Part shown: positions 1-11,559 of the stretch, one piece after another
How positions within the stretch are numbered: the first letter of the stretch is position 1
Layout of the letters: each line of letters opens with the position of its first letter
From: Globodera rostochiensis
Taxonomy: Eukaryota > Nematoda > Chromadorea > Rhabditida > Heteroderidae
Assembly (NCBI GenBank): GCA_018350325.1
Contig: JAEVLN010000010.1
Span: forward strand, 1,426,001-1,490,000
DNA: 64,000 nucleotides
Direction: 5' to 3'
Notes under the pieces: generated by a model
Databases searched by the model: none
Seen by the model: only the letters and a program-made list of their open reading frames with translations
Told to the model about the DNA's origin: nothing
Position numbers and translations under genes: made by a program

Positions 1-3000
1 CAACCACCGCCCCCACCATACACTGAAGGTTGAAAAGAATTGAAATTTCTTTTCTAAAATTAATCAAAATTAACGATCAAATGTTAATGAATCTAATAGA
101 GCCCGGACACTCAAGACTCTAATTGAGATTGTTTCGAGATTATTGATAAAAATTCGATGCCGAAATTTTACTGAGTTTTTTTGAAATTTGATATCTTTTA
201 GTGATCTTGAACGTAATTCGAACAATGAAATTTTTTGAAATATTTTAACATTTTTGATCAAAATCTTGATCGGTCAACAAGTACGGGCTTCAGAAATAAA
301 CAAAATCTTTTTGGCGTTAACACTGGGGGGGGGGGGGGTTATTAAGCGATGATCGATCGACAACTAATCGTTTAATAATATAACATTTTAACCCGAACTC
401 CAAGCGAGTTTGTCATGTGTTGAGCTGTGATGTTATGATCAGCACAATTGATTAATTGATTTTTTAACAAATTTGTGACAAAGAGACAACATCTGTTTAG
501 ATGGCTAAATTTTATTTATTATCGTTGAGGTCAATCACTTAATTTAATAAAACCAGAATTAAAAAAATCTATTTTTTAGATGACATTCGCAAAGTTGAAA
601 ACGAAGTAAAGTATGAGACTGATGATCGTAATTCAAATGATTGGCATTATGGTATTGAGCGTCGAATGGACATGCCAATGTCGGAAGCGTCGGAGGTTTA
701 CTATGATCCAATCTTTGGCCAATCAGTGGTCAACGAGAAAAACATGCGCCGAGCATTGAAAAATGAACGACGCAAGAATCGGAATAAAATTGGAATGGTG
801 GACAAAAAGCATCACAAATTGGCACTGCACAGCATGGAGAAGCATCGTCAGATCAGCCAGTATGCACAGGTGGCATTTTGGGTATCGATCTAAAATGCCG
901 TATTAGAAGTTTGGCTTTTGTGCTATATTTGGATTGAAATAATGAATTTTGGAGATAAAAAGTCAAAAATTTTGGACATTTTGCCTCCGGAATTTCAAAA
1001 ATTATCCGGGATTCAAAACTGATTCGGCGGGAGTTACGGTGCCGCTGGTATATATTTGTAATGGTACTGGTGCTTTATTCAATATTTTGAAAATAGATTA
1101 TATATAGCATTTTGTAAAAATTTAAAATTACTTTAAATTAGGTAAACAGAAGAAAATATTTAAATTTTATTATTTTTTTCCAAAATAATTCAATTTGAAC
1201 ATTCGAATTTGTTTATTGAAGAAGAAACCAACCCTACCTTTGCGCAGGACGTAGACGGCAAAGTGGACACGCTGCATGCGGACCACGTTGCGACGCGTAA
1301 ACTGGCCCAGGCCACACATGGCAGACTTGGCAACGTGAAGTCGGCCTTGGATAAGCATAAGGCGATTGCGGACGAACGCTTGAAGCGCTATTCGGGCGAA
1401 CTGAAGGAGAAGGATGGGCGTTTGAAGGTAATAATACCTATTAATGATGATTTATTTTAAATAATAATATTTAAAAATGATTGCATTAAAAGGTGCATTA
1501 AATAAATTTGGATTAAATCATTGCGTTTCTCTAAATATTTTAATTAAATTTGAATTAATAAAATCCCGGAGAGACCAATTTGCTTTGCCCGAGGACATTC
1601 GACGACGGGCGATGGCATTTTCTGTCGGCATTGCAGCATAAATAACTCCCATAGTAGTAATCAACCCACTTTAAGACTATCGAAGAAGCCGTGAATGGTC
1701 AGCAACAGCAGGCGGACGAGAACATGGAGACAATTGTCAAACAGTTGGGCAAACAAGCCATGCACGCGAGCCAAGTGCGCGACAAAATTGGTGGGGTGCT
1801 TGAACTGCACGGCAAGCACATTGACAAGACCAGCAACACGGTGCAGAAGATGAAGACTCGCACCAAGCACCTGTACACCTCAATGGAGGTGCAGGGTAAG
1901 TTGGCGCCGGTCTAATTTTTTTGTAAACAAAAAAAGATAAATAAGAGCCCGACATTTTGAAAATTCCTGGACCCGGATCCTGGAACTGGACTTGGAGAAG
2001 GTGCCTGGACCTGATTTCCTGAACCAAAGTCCAGGAAAAATCCAGGGTCGTGAAGGCTCCACTGGACCTGGACTCTGGGTACAGGAAAAATCCAGGCCTA
2101 CCAAGGTCCATGTTGGGCTCTAAAGATAAATTTAGAAAATTTGAAACTACCTTCGACTAAAATTCAAATTTAAAAACAGCAAAATCAGCAGAAGGGGATA
2201 GGTAAATATAAATTCGGGTGATGTTGTTGATTACGAAAATTTTTTAAATTTTGATTCAAAAAAAATTGTTTGATCTTCTCTACACCTTTTACGTAATGAC
2301 ATCATTGAATTGTTAATAAAGGTGGAGAGGTGGACAAATTGAACACAAACATTGGCACAGTGGTCGAAGACGTGAAGGCATTGAAGCAGGTCACGGCCGC
2401 GCACACTGCTGCATTGGAGAATGTTGCGTTGCATGACAATGAAATGTTCGGGAAAATGATTGAAAGCCAACAAATGTTGACGAAGCATATGCTGGAGAGC
2501 AACAAGCAGGTGCTCTGCTGGTTAAAATTTGGTGCGGAATACCAAAATGTCGCGCCTTCACATTATAAAATTGGATCAATTTATTTAAAGTTCCAAATTT
2601 TTTTTAAAAAAATTGAATTATTTGGTAAAATTTCTATCAGCTGGCACCTAGTTGAATCAATTAAAAAATATATTTCGATTTTTGCTTAAAAATTGATACA
2701 AACATTGAACCAACATTTAAAAATTTAATTCTTAAATTTATTCAAATAATGTCCATAATTTAAAAACATTTTGAAAATTCCTGGACCCGGATCATGGATC
2801 TATCAGGCCCAGGAAGGGCTCTATTTGGCATTTATACGGCATGTTCATTCCGCCAAAAATCTCCAATTAATTCATTTTTCAGGTGCTCGAAGTGCTTGCC
2901 GACTTTGCGCACCAGCTTGACAACAAAGTGTTGAATGCCCTTGACAATGCCAATGCGCGGTTGGCACAAGCAGCAAGCATCGGCGATCATCAGGTTGAAG

Positions 3001-3941
3001 AGTCCCCCCCCCCTCCCCCGTGGGCACGCACGCTTACGCAAAACAATCGCTAAAATATTTTAAGATGTCGAAGCTGAACGTGAATCTAAACGTCAGTAGA
3101 AATCCAATGTGGGTTAAATAGATCGAATTAAACACAAAAAATTTGTGTTTTGTTCCTTATTTTGACCAAATAGGTCCCACTTTTCTTTTTCAAAATTTGA
3201 ACTGGTTCAAAAATCGGTTTAAACGCATTTTGGCACCTTGAGACCTATCAAAGATTTGTTTAAATAGAAATTGTAAAACATGCGCTCTGGGCACGCACAG
3301 AGTGGGCCAAATTAAAGTTTTGAAATTGTTGGACAATTTAAAAAAATTTATATTAAAAACATATTGAAATTTATATATAAAAATTAGATTTCCAAATAAA
3401 ACATCAAAAGCACCATTTAAAAATTTAATCAATGCCAGAGACAATGTGCCAAGTCTGGCTGCTCAAGTGCAGCATCCGCTCTTCCTCAAGAAGCACGACC
3501 CGAGGCGTGAGCAATACGAAAATGAGCAACGCGAGGCCAATGTGAACAACAACAAGACCAACGAACACGGCATGGACAAGCCGTACACGGAGGAGCTCAA
3601 GTCGAGCACCGATGAAAGCAATATTACTTATGAGGACGCGTTGAAGGCGCTGGGATTGAAGAAAAATGGCAACAAACTGTTCAAGTCCACCAAAGAAGAA
3701 GAGGAGGGCACAACAAATTGGTAAAAAATTGTACTGTTACGGCGTAACAGAGTCGTAACGGACCGAGAAAAATTGTTTGAAACCCAAATTTTTCGTTTAT
3801 TGTAAGGCAAAAAACGACTTTATGCAATGATTTCAAATTAATTAATTTTTTAAAGATTTTGACCATGAAAGGATTGTGTCAAAAGATGAAACTGAAGTGA
3901 TGGAGTCGGTGAAATTGGCGTCTTTTGCGCGATTATCATAG
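1..3941 (+). CDS. Coiled-coil protein, 5'-truncated by window edge, multi-exon
   Basis: No family recognised. Supported exons are 1-28, 580-869, about 1222-1427, 1676-1895, 2322-2509, 2883-2993, 3065-3095, 3441-3720 and 3872-3941 (stop TAG). Phases close at all junctions except between the second and third exons, where a small exon may be missing. The first visible codons read QPPPPPYTE, a proline run, so the N-terminus lies outside the window. The middle exons encode Lys/Glu/Ala/Gln/His-rich sequence with few prolines and heptad-like spacing (for example LHADHVATRKLAQ, VVEDVKALKQV), typical of long coiled coils. The C-terminus is acidic and Lys-rich. No signal peptide or membrane segment is visible. 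AATAAA follows the stop near 3956. Codon use is GC-richer than the flanks. Two introns hold copies of one short DNA transposon. A cytoskeletal or trafficking scaffold is possible but not shown. Confidence 0.7.
1942..2122. mobile_element. hAT-like MITE with 8-bp target duplication
   Basis: The ends TAAGAGCCCGACA and TGTTGGGCTCTA are imperfect inverted repeats. The flanks carry identical 8-bp copies of AAGATAAA (1934-1941 and 2123-2130). The interior is rich in CCTGGACC/CCAGG words and has no coding capacity. It lies in an intron of the coiled-coil gene. Ends of the TAGAG type with 8-bp duplications fit the hAT superfamily. Confidence 0.8.
2764..2822. mobile_element. Internally deleted copy of the 1942-2122 MITE
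   Basis: It repeats the motif ACATTTTGAAAATTCCTGG and GACCCGGATC from the neighbouring MITE, then ends in GGGCTCTA. Most of the interior is missing. It lies in the following intron of the same gene. Confidence 0.6.
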
Positions 3942-4083
3942 ATAGAGCGGATTTGAATAAACTTTTATGTATATTCAGCATATTTTGGATTTGTATTTGC
4001 TGAAAATTGTCTCTTAAAAGCTTCAACAAATTCTATTATTTTTTTAATTAATTAGAAAGACAAAACTTAAAACCGTTTTTTTG

Positions 4084-4445
4084 CGGTGTCCGGACATTTC
4101 ACACAGTAGTGCAAATTTACGTTTCACACATAGAGGGGGAAAAAGACATTTCACACATAAATTTCGCACACATTTAATAAAAGCTTGTTTTTAATGTGGA
4201 TGAATAAATTTGAAATTAAGCTAAAGTTGAATAGTTGGCTAAAATTGTTTTTTGCGGATTCTTACTCAGCTCGACGAGAGGAATCGATTGGTAGTATTTT
4301 AATTCAGATTTGAATCATCGGGAACCGGTTCCGGAACCGGGAATCACTGTGTGTGAAACGTCCGAAATTGCATTACTGTGGGAATGTCCAATGTGTGAAA
4401 TGTCTTATGTGTGAAATGTCCAATGTGTGAAATGTCCGATAGCCG
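4084..4445. mobile_element. Foldback/MITE-like element with long subterminal inverted repeats
   Basis: The left part carries CGGACATTTCACACAG, TTTCACACATAG and CATTTCACACATAAA. The right part carries their reverse complements several times (TGTGTGAAATGTCC and similar). The outer ends resemble each other as CGG..TGTCCGGACATT and CGGCTATCGGACATT read on opposite strands. No gene is visible between 3942 and 5284 apart from this element and the tRNA-like segment. No clear target duplication was found. Confidence 0.55.
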
Positions 4446-4795
4446 TTTTTGCGCTTTAAAATATAGCCTACTGTATTTATAGTTAGATTCTACCAAGTGG
4501 CGGCTAACAGCCAAAAAAGCGTTAATGTCTTTTACGAATTTTATTTTTTAAATTTTTCTAAAATTCACAATTTTTATGCATTTATTAATTTGAAACCATA
4601 TTAACTTTAATAATAATAAGTAGTGTTGCGCGGATACCGACCCTTTTCCACTCGAGCGTACCACCTGTTTTCAGTACGATAAACATTTTATGAAATTTGG
4701 CGACCCCACCTCACAAAAAAACGTGTGTTCTACCCATATGCATTTATTTTAGTTTGTTTATAATTTAAAAAATTTTAAAACGCCTAAAGCCACGG

Positions 4796-4912
4796 TCTGT
4801 GGGGGCGTGCCGATAGCTCCGACAGTAAGAGCATTGTCGCATGAGTGTGAAGCTGATTGCGGGAGCCGGAAGTGCGTGGGTTTGATTCCCGTCCCCGGAG
4901 GTACCATTTAGC
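4796..4912 (+). repeat. tRNA-like (SINE-head or tRNA pseudogene) segment
   Basis: An A-box-like stretch, TAGCTCCGACAGTAAGAGC (4813-4831), precedes a B-box-like GGTTTGATTCC (4879-4889). The T-arm can pair only with wobbles and the acceptor stem pairs badly, so a functional tRNA is unlikely. A pol III-derived repeat or decayed tRNA is the better reading. Confidence 0.45.
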
Positions 4913-5284
4913 AAATTGTTTAATATTAAAGTTTTTAACAAGTAATTAAAATTAAAACAACTTGTTTTAAACAAAGAATCGAGTTATTAATCAAAAGTTT
5001 CTATTCATTTGATGTCATCTTATGGAAGCCAATAATTTACTAGCAATCCAACTGCAACTACTACGTAATTACATTTGAAAGAGATATATAATTAATTTAC
5101 TTTACACGGGGTAACTAATCATTAATCTGTGCTATCCAATGATTATCTGTCTCTAAGTACAAAAATTAATAAAGCAAAAATTTTCATTTTCACAGCATTT
5201 TGTAGCATTTATACATTTGAAAAAATATTAAACTTAATGAATTTAACAAATTTCAGAACAAAACATTGAAATTTCATACTGTTA

Positions 5285-7032
5285 ATGGACAACTTTTTTG
5301 GTTGGATAATTGAAAATGGCCCAATATTTTATTATTTTTCTATTTTTACTGCTTTACCTTCGACATTGCTCTACATTGCCGAATTTTTCGTTATTTTAAA
5401 GCACAGAAAAGTATTTCGAACAACATTTTACCATCTATTCTGTATTCGCGGAATATTTGTAAGCCAAAAATTTAAATACAAATGTTTTATAAATTAAAAT
5501 TATCAAAGAATTTAGGATTTTTTTAAAATTTTATTATAAAACAATTAAAGCTCAAAACAAACAAAAAAAAATTGCAGGACATTTTGCTGTTGGCCAATTC
5601 TTTCTACGGGAACCGACTTCCGACAATGTTTGGCCGCGCACTTTTGCCAATTTATAGAGAGTTGCCAAATTGGGCACTTGCTTCGTACTATTTCATGACA
5701 AGTTTTGCCTATCAAATTACAAACATTGCCACCATGTACATGTTGCTGAACCGGCTGACAGCAATTGTACTTCCGGTGACCCATAAAAAAGTACGAATAA
5801 AATAAATTTAAATTTAATCAACAATCATTTGTTTAATCAAATTTTTGCTTAATAAAGTTTTGGCGAAAAATCTTTGTGCCATTGTTGATATTAATGTTTT
5901 GCATACCAATTTTGGATTGTTGTTCACTGTTTCAAATGGATGCCACATTGGATGTCAAAAATGGTAGCAACTTCCTCATCTCCGAAATGGAACCGGTTGG
6001 AAATTAAAAATAGTTTTTTTTGATTCTGAATTGATCCCTAATTAGATCAACAGAAACCCCAGCGAATCTCGATGCCAATTTAAAAAATTTTCAACAAAAA
6101 CTGATAGGATTCAATAACTTTTCATCACATCAGTAAGCTCGAAAAAAATTTTATCGTTTCAAAAACATAGCATTTTAGGCACCATATTTAAAATATGCAA
6201 ACCAGCTGAAGTCGTTGACATCGATCACTTTCATGATTGTTTGCTTTTTGATCAACATTGTCACTTTTATTGCTTATAAGCGATTCAAACAAACACTCGG
6301 TTCTGTGCAAAATTTCGATAAAACTGAACAAAAGCTGCTCGTCTACACGGTGATCACGTTTGCTGGCCATGCAATTTTAGCATTGTATTTGGTAATATTT
6401 AAAGAAATAACACATCAACGAATTTGCATTAATTAATTGGGCCCGAATTTCTAGTTTTTTTTGGTTATTTTCTGCGGCTTTGTATTGTCGAAATATGCAC
6501 AAAAAACATGTTTTTAAGTCGGAAATTTCTTCGGACTAAGAATAACTATTTCGAGGCTTTCATGACTAAACTAATCTTTGAGACTATTTTAAGATTTTTG
6601 AGACTATTTTGCCATTTTACCTAAAATTTATTAAGAATTTATAAATTTTTATTGCCAAAATCATCAAATTCATAAAATAGATTTAAAAATTTCAGTATTA
6701 CTTTTTTGCACTTAAAGTGGTCGAATTTGCACTAAAATGCAAATTATTAATACTCCATTTTATTTTTATAATATTTATATTTTTTGCAGCTTTGCGTTAC
6801 CGTTTGGGCCAATAATCCAAAGTATGTCGCTATCGTCTACATTTTATATCCGTGTGTCAACGACATCTTCAATTTGGGACTGTCCAGTTGGCCATTGCTG
6901 TGGGCAAGCAGCACATTCAGAGGCCATTTCATCAATGAATTTTATTTGCTAAAAAGCTTTAAGAACGTTGAAGAGAGGAACACATTTAAAACGCCGGTGT
7001 TCAAAATTGAACAGTCCCCCAATAATGCTTAA
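5285..7032 (+). CDS. Serpentine receptor, class gamma (Srg) chemoreceptor
   Basis: A seven-transmembrane G-protein-coupled receptor of the nematode Srg class, expected to sense small chemical cues at sensory-neuron membranes. Six exons (5285-5458, 5578-5790, 5858-5995, 6179-6391, 6696-6716, 6790-7032) all join in phase 0 and give 333 residues, the usual Srg size. Family marks: an N-terminal membrane segment followed by KHRKVFRTTFYHLF; the end of TM3 as YMLLNRLTAIVLPVTHKKFW, which matches the Srg pattern of LNR followed by PxxHxxxW; and the TM7 stretch YPCVNDIFNLGLSSWPLL. The tiny fifth exon (7 codons, YYFFALK) is needed to complete TM6. No signal peptide is seen, as usual for the class. No frame break is seen, so the gene is probably functional. 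The family call is confident; the ligand is unknown. Confidence 0.85.
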
Positions 7033-7948
7033 CAAAAATGTTGAAAAATTGGGACGAAACTTTAGTACTAAATGGCAAATTTCAGTCCATGTCCCGGTCC
7101 CACACCTCCAATCACATTACATATAAATGCTAAATTAACATTTTATTCAAATTATGCTATTCATCTGTCGTTAGGGTCTCTTCTGATTCTACTTTTTCAG
7201 TCAATTCTTCAATTTAAAGAGCAAATGTATGGCTTACATTCTGAAATCTCGGGACAGAAGCGTTTATTTTCCATTTTATGTCCCCCAATCCTTCGATTTA
7301 TTGAGATTTTGTTTCATTTAGGCTGATGACTGACGTAATCAATTTGATTAAAAAAAGCAAAATAGTCGAAAAAGTGCTTTGAAATCCAAACAAAGAGGGG
7401 GGTGGGGGAGCATTTGGGTTTTCATCAAAAAATCTTCTTATCAAATTTACTTAAATGAACCCAGCAACAGCTGAGATGCTTACCTATTTTTCTCAACAAA
7501 ACATTGGCCATAATCAATTATAAGTAGGGTTGGACAAGAACGGGTATCCCCGGGTGTTTTGGGCAAATTATCCGGGACCGGTATCCGGCTTGATCAAACG
7601 AGTTGACCACCTCGGGTTCAAAAATTCCGAATAATTGATCAAACGAGTTGACCACCTCGGGTTCAAAAATTCCGAATAATTGATCAAGCGATGTGATCAT
7701 TTGGGTTCAAAAATATCAAACGATTTGATCACCTCGGGTTCAAAAATTTAGAGGAATTTATCTAAGAATGCAAAAAGGGGCTTATAAATCAAAGCTCAAC
7801 AAAAAGCACTGCTTTATTATTATTTTATAAAAAGAAATTAATATTTATGGTGCAAATTTAAAACAACGCTCAACAAAAAGAGTGCTTTATTATTTTATAA
7901 TAAGAAAATCAATTTTTATGGTGCAATATTTCTCATCATATTGTCACA
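7033..7948. other. Intergenic stretch without a supported gene
   Basis: No exon with convincing splice sites is seen. There is one open stretch at 7072-7326 without family features. A TAGGGTTGGACAAG motif near 7527 resembles the ends of MITEs elsewhere in the window, but no matching right end was found. The 45-bp tandem repeat is listed separately. Confidence 0.5.
7592..7748. repeat. 45-bp tandem repeat, about 3.4 copies
   Basis: The unit begins GATCAAACGAGTTGACCACC and continues CTCGGGTTCAAAAATTCCG. The first two copies are nearly identical; the third and fourth have diverged (GATCAAGCGATGTGATC) and the last unit is shortened. Confidence 0.85.
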
Positions 7949-8048
7949 ATGCCAAAAGTGGTAAAAATCTCATATAGATTTTCACTATTTTCATTTTGCA
8001 TTTTTATTTTATCATTTTTAACAATGTCTTTACTATTGCTTATGCTTA

Positions 8049-8088
8049 CTAGCGGTTTAGGTGCGCCTAACGGCGCACCAACCGCTAG
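8049..8088. repeat. Near-perfect 40-bp palindrome
   Basis: CTAGCGGTTTAGGTGCGCC is followed by a TAAC loop and GGCGCACCAACCGCTAG. The arms pair over 17 bp with one two-base bulge. It lies just before the T-rich array and would form a strong hairpin or cruciform. Confidence 0.8.
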
Positions 8089-8129
8089 AAGTACGGATAT
8101 GTTATGCACAGATTTGATTGAAATACTTC

Positions 8130-10945
8130 AACGCTTTTTATCCTTGGAATTTTCTTCTTTTGACATTTTCCCTTTTTGGCACTTTTTCCTCTTGGCGTTT
8201 TATCCTTTTGACATTTTCCAACTTTTAGCTTTACCCACTTATGGCACATTCCCCGCTTTTGCTTTTTCCCCCTTGGCATTTCACTTTTTGGCACTTTTCG
8301 TTTTGGCATTTTCATCTTATGTCAGATTTTCCTTTTTGGCACTTTTCCTGCTTGGCACTTTTCCCTCCTGACATTTCTCCCTTTTACCTTTTTCCACTTT
8401 GGGCACTTTTCCCTTATTCAAATTTTGCTTTTTGGCACTTTTGACGCATTCTTTTTGGCATTTTCTCTCTTTTCTCTTTTGGAACTTTCTCGCCTGGCAC
8501 TTTTCCCCGCTTTTGGCTTTTCCCCCGTGGCATTTCACCTTTTTGAACTTTTCCTTTTGGCACCGTTCCCTTTTTGGATTTTGCCTTTTGGCACTTTTCC
8601 CTCTTGACATTTTCTCCCTTTTTACCTTTTTCCCCTTTAGGCACTTTTCCCTTTTGGCATTTTTCCTCTTGGCATTTTTCCCTCTTGACATTTTCTCCCT
8701 ATTTACCTTTTTCCCCTTTAGGCACTTTTCCCTTTTGGCATTTTTTTTTTGGCACCGTTCCCTCTTGTCATTTTCCCCGCTTTTAGCTTTTTTCCCGTGG
8801 CATTTCACCTTTTTGCACTTTTCCTTTTAGCACCGTTCCCTCTTGGCATTTTGCCTTTTGGCACTTTTCCCTCTCGGCACCGCCGCTTTTGGCTTTTCCC
8901 CCGTAGCATTTTTTTTTTGCACTTTTTCCTTTGGCACCGTTCTTTTTTGGCATTTTGCCTTTTGGCACTTTTCCCTCTTGACATTTTCTCCCTTTTTACC
9001 TTTTTCCCCTTTAGGCACTTTTCCCTTTTGGCATTTTTCCTTTTGGCATTTTTCCCTCTTGACATTTTCTCCCTATTTACCTTTTTCCCCTTTAGGCACT
9101 TTTCCCTTTTGGCATTTTGCCTTTTGGCACTTTTCCCTCTTGACATTTTCTCCCTTTTTACCTTTTTCCCCTTTAGGCACTTTTCCCTCTTGGCATTTTG
9201 CCTTTTGGCACTTTTCCCTCTTGACATTTTCTCCCTTTTTACCTTTTTCCCCTTCAGGCACTTTTCCCTTTTGGCATTTTGCCTTTTGGCACTTTTCCCT
9301 CTTGACATTTTCTCCCTTTTTACCTTTTTCCCCTTTAGGCACTTTTCCCTTTTGGCATTTTTCCTTTTGGCATTTTTCCCTCTTGACATTTTCTCCCTAT
9401 TTACCTTTTTCCCCTTTAGGCACTTTTCCCTTTTGGCATTTTTCTTTTTGGCACCGTTCCCTCTTGGCATTTTCTCCCTATTTACCTTTTTCCCCTTTAG
9501 GCACTTTTCCCTTTTTGCACTTTTCCTTTTAGCACCGTTCCCTCTTGGCATTTTGCCTTTTGGCACTTTTCCCTCTCGGCACCGTTTTTCCGCTTTTGGC
9601 TTTTCCCCCGTAGCATTTTTTTTTTGCACTTTTTCCTTTGGCACCGTTCTTTTTTGGCATTTTGCCTTTTGGCACTTTTCCCTCTTGACATTTTCTCCCT
9701 TTTTACCTTTTTCCCCTTTAGGCACTTTTCCCTTTTGGCATTTTTCCTTCTTGACATTTTCTCCCTATTTACCTTTTTCCCCTTTAGGCACTTTTCCCTT
9801 TTGGCATTTTTCTTTTTGGCACCGTTCCCTCTTGGCATTTTGCATTTTGGCACTTTTCCCTCTCGGCACCGTTTTTCCGCTTTTGGCTTTTCCCCCGTAG
9901 CATTTTTTTTTGCACTTTTTCCTTTGGCACCGTTCTTTTTTGGCATTTTGCCTTTTGGCACTTTTCCCTTTTGGCATTTTCCCCGCGTTTGGCTTTTCTC
10001 CCGTGGCATTTCACCTTTTTGCACTTTTCCTTTTGGCACCGTTCCCTTTTGGCATTTTGCCTTTTGGCACTTTTCCCTCTTGACATTTTCTCCCTTTTTA
10101 CCTTTTTCCCCTTTAGGCACTTTCCCGCTTGGCATTTTCCCCGCGTTTGGCTTTTCTCCCGTGGCATTTCACCTTTTTGCACTTTTTCCTTTGGCACCGG
10201 TTCCTCTTGGCATTTTGCCTTTTGGCACTTTTCCCCGCTTTTGGCTTTTCTCCCGTGGCATTTCACCTTTTTGCACTTTTCCTTTTGGCACCGTTTCCTT
10301 TTGACATTTTCTCCCTTTTTACCTTTTGGCACTTTCCCGCTTGGCATTTTCCCGCGTTTGGCTTTTCTCCCGTGGCATTTCACCTTTTTGCACTTTTTCC
10401 TTTGGCACCGTTCCCTCTTGGCATTTTGCCTTTTGGCACTTTTCCCTCTCGGCACTGTTTCCCCGCTTTTGGCTTTTCCCCCGTGGCATTTCACCTTTTT
10501 GCACTTTTCCTTTTGGCACCGTTCCCTCTTGGCATTTTGCCTTTTGGCACTTTTCCCTCTCGGCACTGTTTCACGCTTTTGGCTTTCCCCCGTGGCATTT
10601 CACCTTTTTGCACTTTTCCTTTTGGCACCGTTCCCTCTTGGCATTTTGCCTTTTGGCACTTTTCCCTATCGGCACTGTTTCCCCGCTTTTGGCTTTTCCC
10701 CCGTGGCATTTCACCTTTTTGCATTTTTTCCTTTGGCACCGGTTCCTCTTGGCATTTTCCCTTTTGTCGCTTTCTCGCTTGGCACTTTTCCCCGCTTTTG
10801 GCTTTTCCCCCGTGGCATTTCACCTTTTTCCACTTTTTCCTTTTGACATTTTCATCTTTGGCACTTTTCCCTCTTGGCATTTTCTCTCTTTTTCCCTTTT
10901 GGCACTTTTCTCGCTTGGCACTTATTTTTGCACTGGTTTTCCCTT
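8130..10945. repeat. T/C-rich minisatellite array with 81-bp higher-order unit
   Basis: The array is built from variants of TTTTGGCACTTTTCCC and TTTTGGCATTTTGCC, about 15 bases each. Between about 8981 and 9470 the word CTTGACATTTTCTCCC recurs every 81 bases (8981, 9062, 9143, 9224, 9305, 9386 for the same base), a clear higher-order unit. Later parts use a GCACCGTTCCC variant. Because 81 is divisible by three, long frames stay open on both strands, one Phe/Leu-rich and the other Lys/Arg-rich. I treat these as repeat artefacts: no splice, start or family signal supports them. Confidence 0.9.
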
Positions 10946-11046
10946 TTATCTTTGTTAAAAAATTTTAAAACTAATTTATTTTGGCTTTAATAAAAGAAAA
11001 AAATGAATTAACCTGTTTGTTTAATTTTAATTAATTGAAAAAAGAA

Positions 11047-11120
11047 TCTTGCATTCGGGAATTGAACCCACACATCACGTATTAAACGCTAAAGCGCTTA
11101 TCCACTACCCCACCGACAGC
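11047..11120 (-). repeat. tRNA-like segment, probable pol III-derived repeat
   Basis: Read on the minus strand it has an A-box-like GGTAGTGGATAAGCGC and a B-box GGTTCAATTCC. The T-arm is partly paired and the acceptor stem does not form, so it is not a normal tRNA. Confidence 0.45.
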
Positions 11121-11267
11121 AACGAAAGTTTCTCTTGCTTTTTCTTTACCATCCGCTAATCTCTGCTGCTCATCATTTCTCACTCACACTCCCTCCTTTC
11201 ATTCTTTCTCTTGCCTCTTCTCCCTTACTCTTTCCCCTTCCTTCTTCCTCTGCGCTCCCACACCAAT

Positions 11268-11362
11268 TGGACAGCGCTGCGCACCCGCTGCAAATGAGCA
11301 GCGAGTGGCGTACGCGTCAGCGACGCGCACGCCACAGCGGGCAGCGCAGCCATTTGCTCAAT
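11268..11362. repeat. GC-rich imperfect inverted repeat
   Basis: GCAAATGAGCAGCGAGTGG and GTACGCGTCAGCG on one side match, imperfectly and inverted, CGACGCGCACGCCAC and CAGCCATTTGC on the other. The rest of 11121-11460 is C/T-rich with no convincing exon. Confidence 0.5.
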
Positions 11363-11559
11363 ATCTCTACCCCCACCTTATCTCTCATTTTTTCTCTCTT
11401 TCCCTTTCAAAAGTCTCTTCACTTTCAACACTATTTCCTTCATCCTTGTGACTAACCTTCTTCACATCTTAACCTTTTGGCACAACGTCCTTGCAAAATT
11501 CAAAACCCGCGTTACAAACACACAAACCATTCTCCTTTTTATATAAGGATTACAACCGC

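Noticed and set aside
98..293. Possible MITE starting TAGAGCCCGGACACTC and ending near GTACGGGCTTCA
   Set aside because: The ends match poorly and no 8-bp target duplication was found.
8130..10945. Long Phe/Leu-rich plus-strand and Lys/Arg-rich minus-strand open frames up to 383 codons
   Set aside because: They arise from a repeat unit length divisible by three, occur in several frames and both strands at once, and lack any start, splice or family signal.
11047..11120. Functional tRNA gene on the minus strand
   Set aside because: A and B boxes are present but the acceptor stem does not pair; the same holds for the segments near 4800 and 49020.
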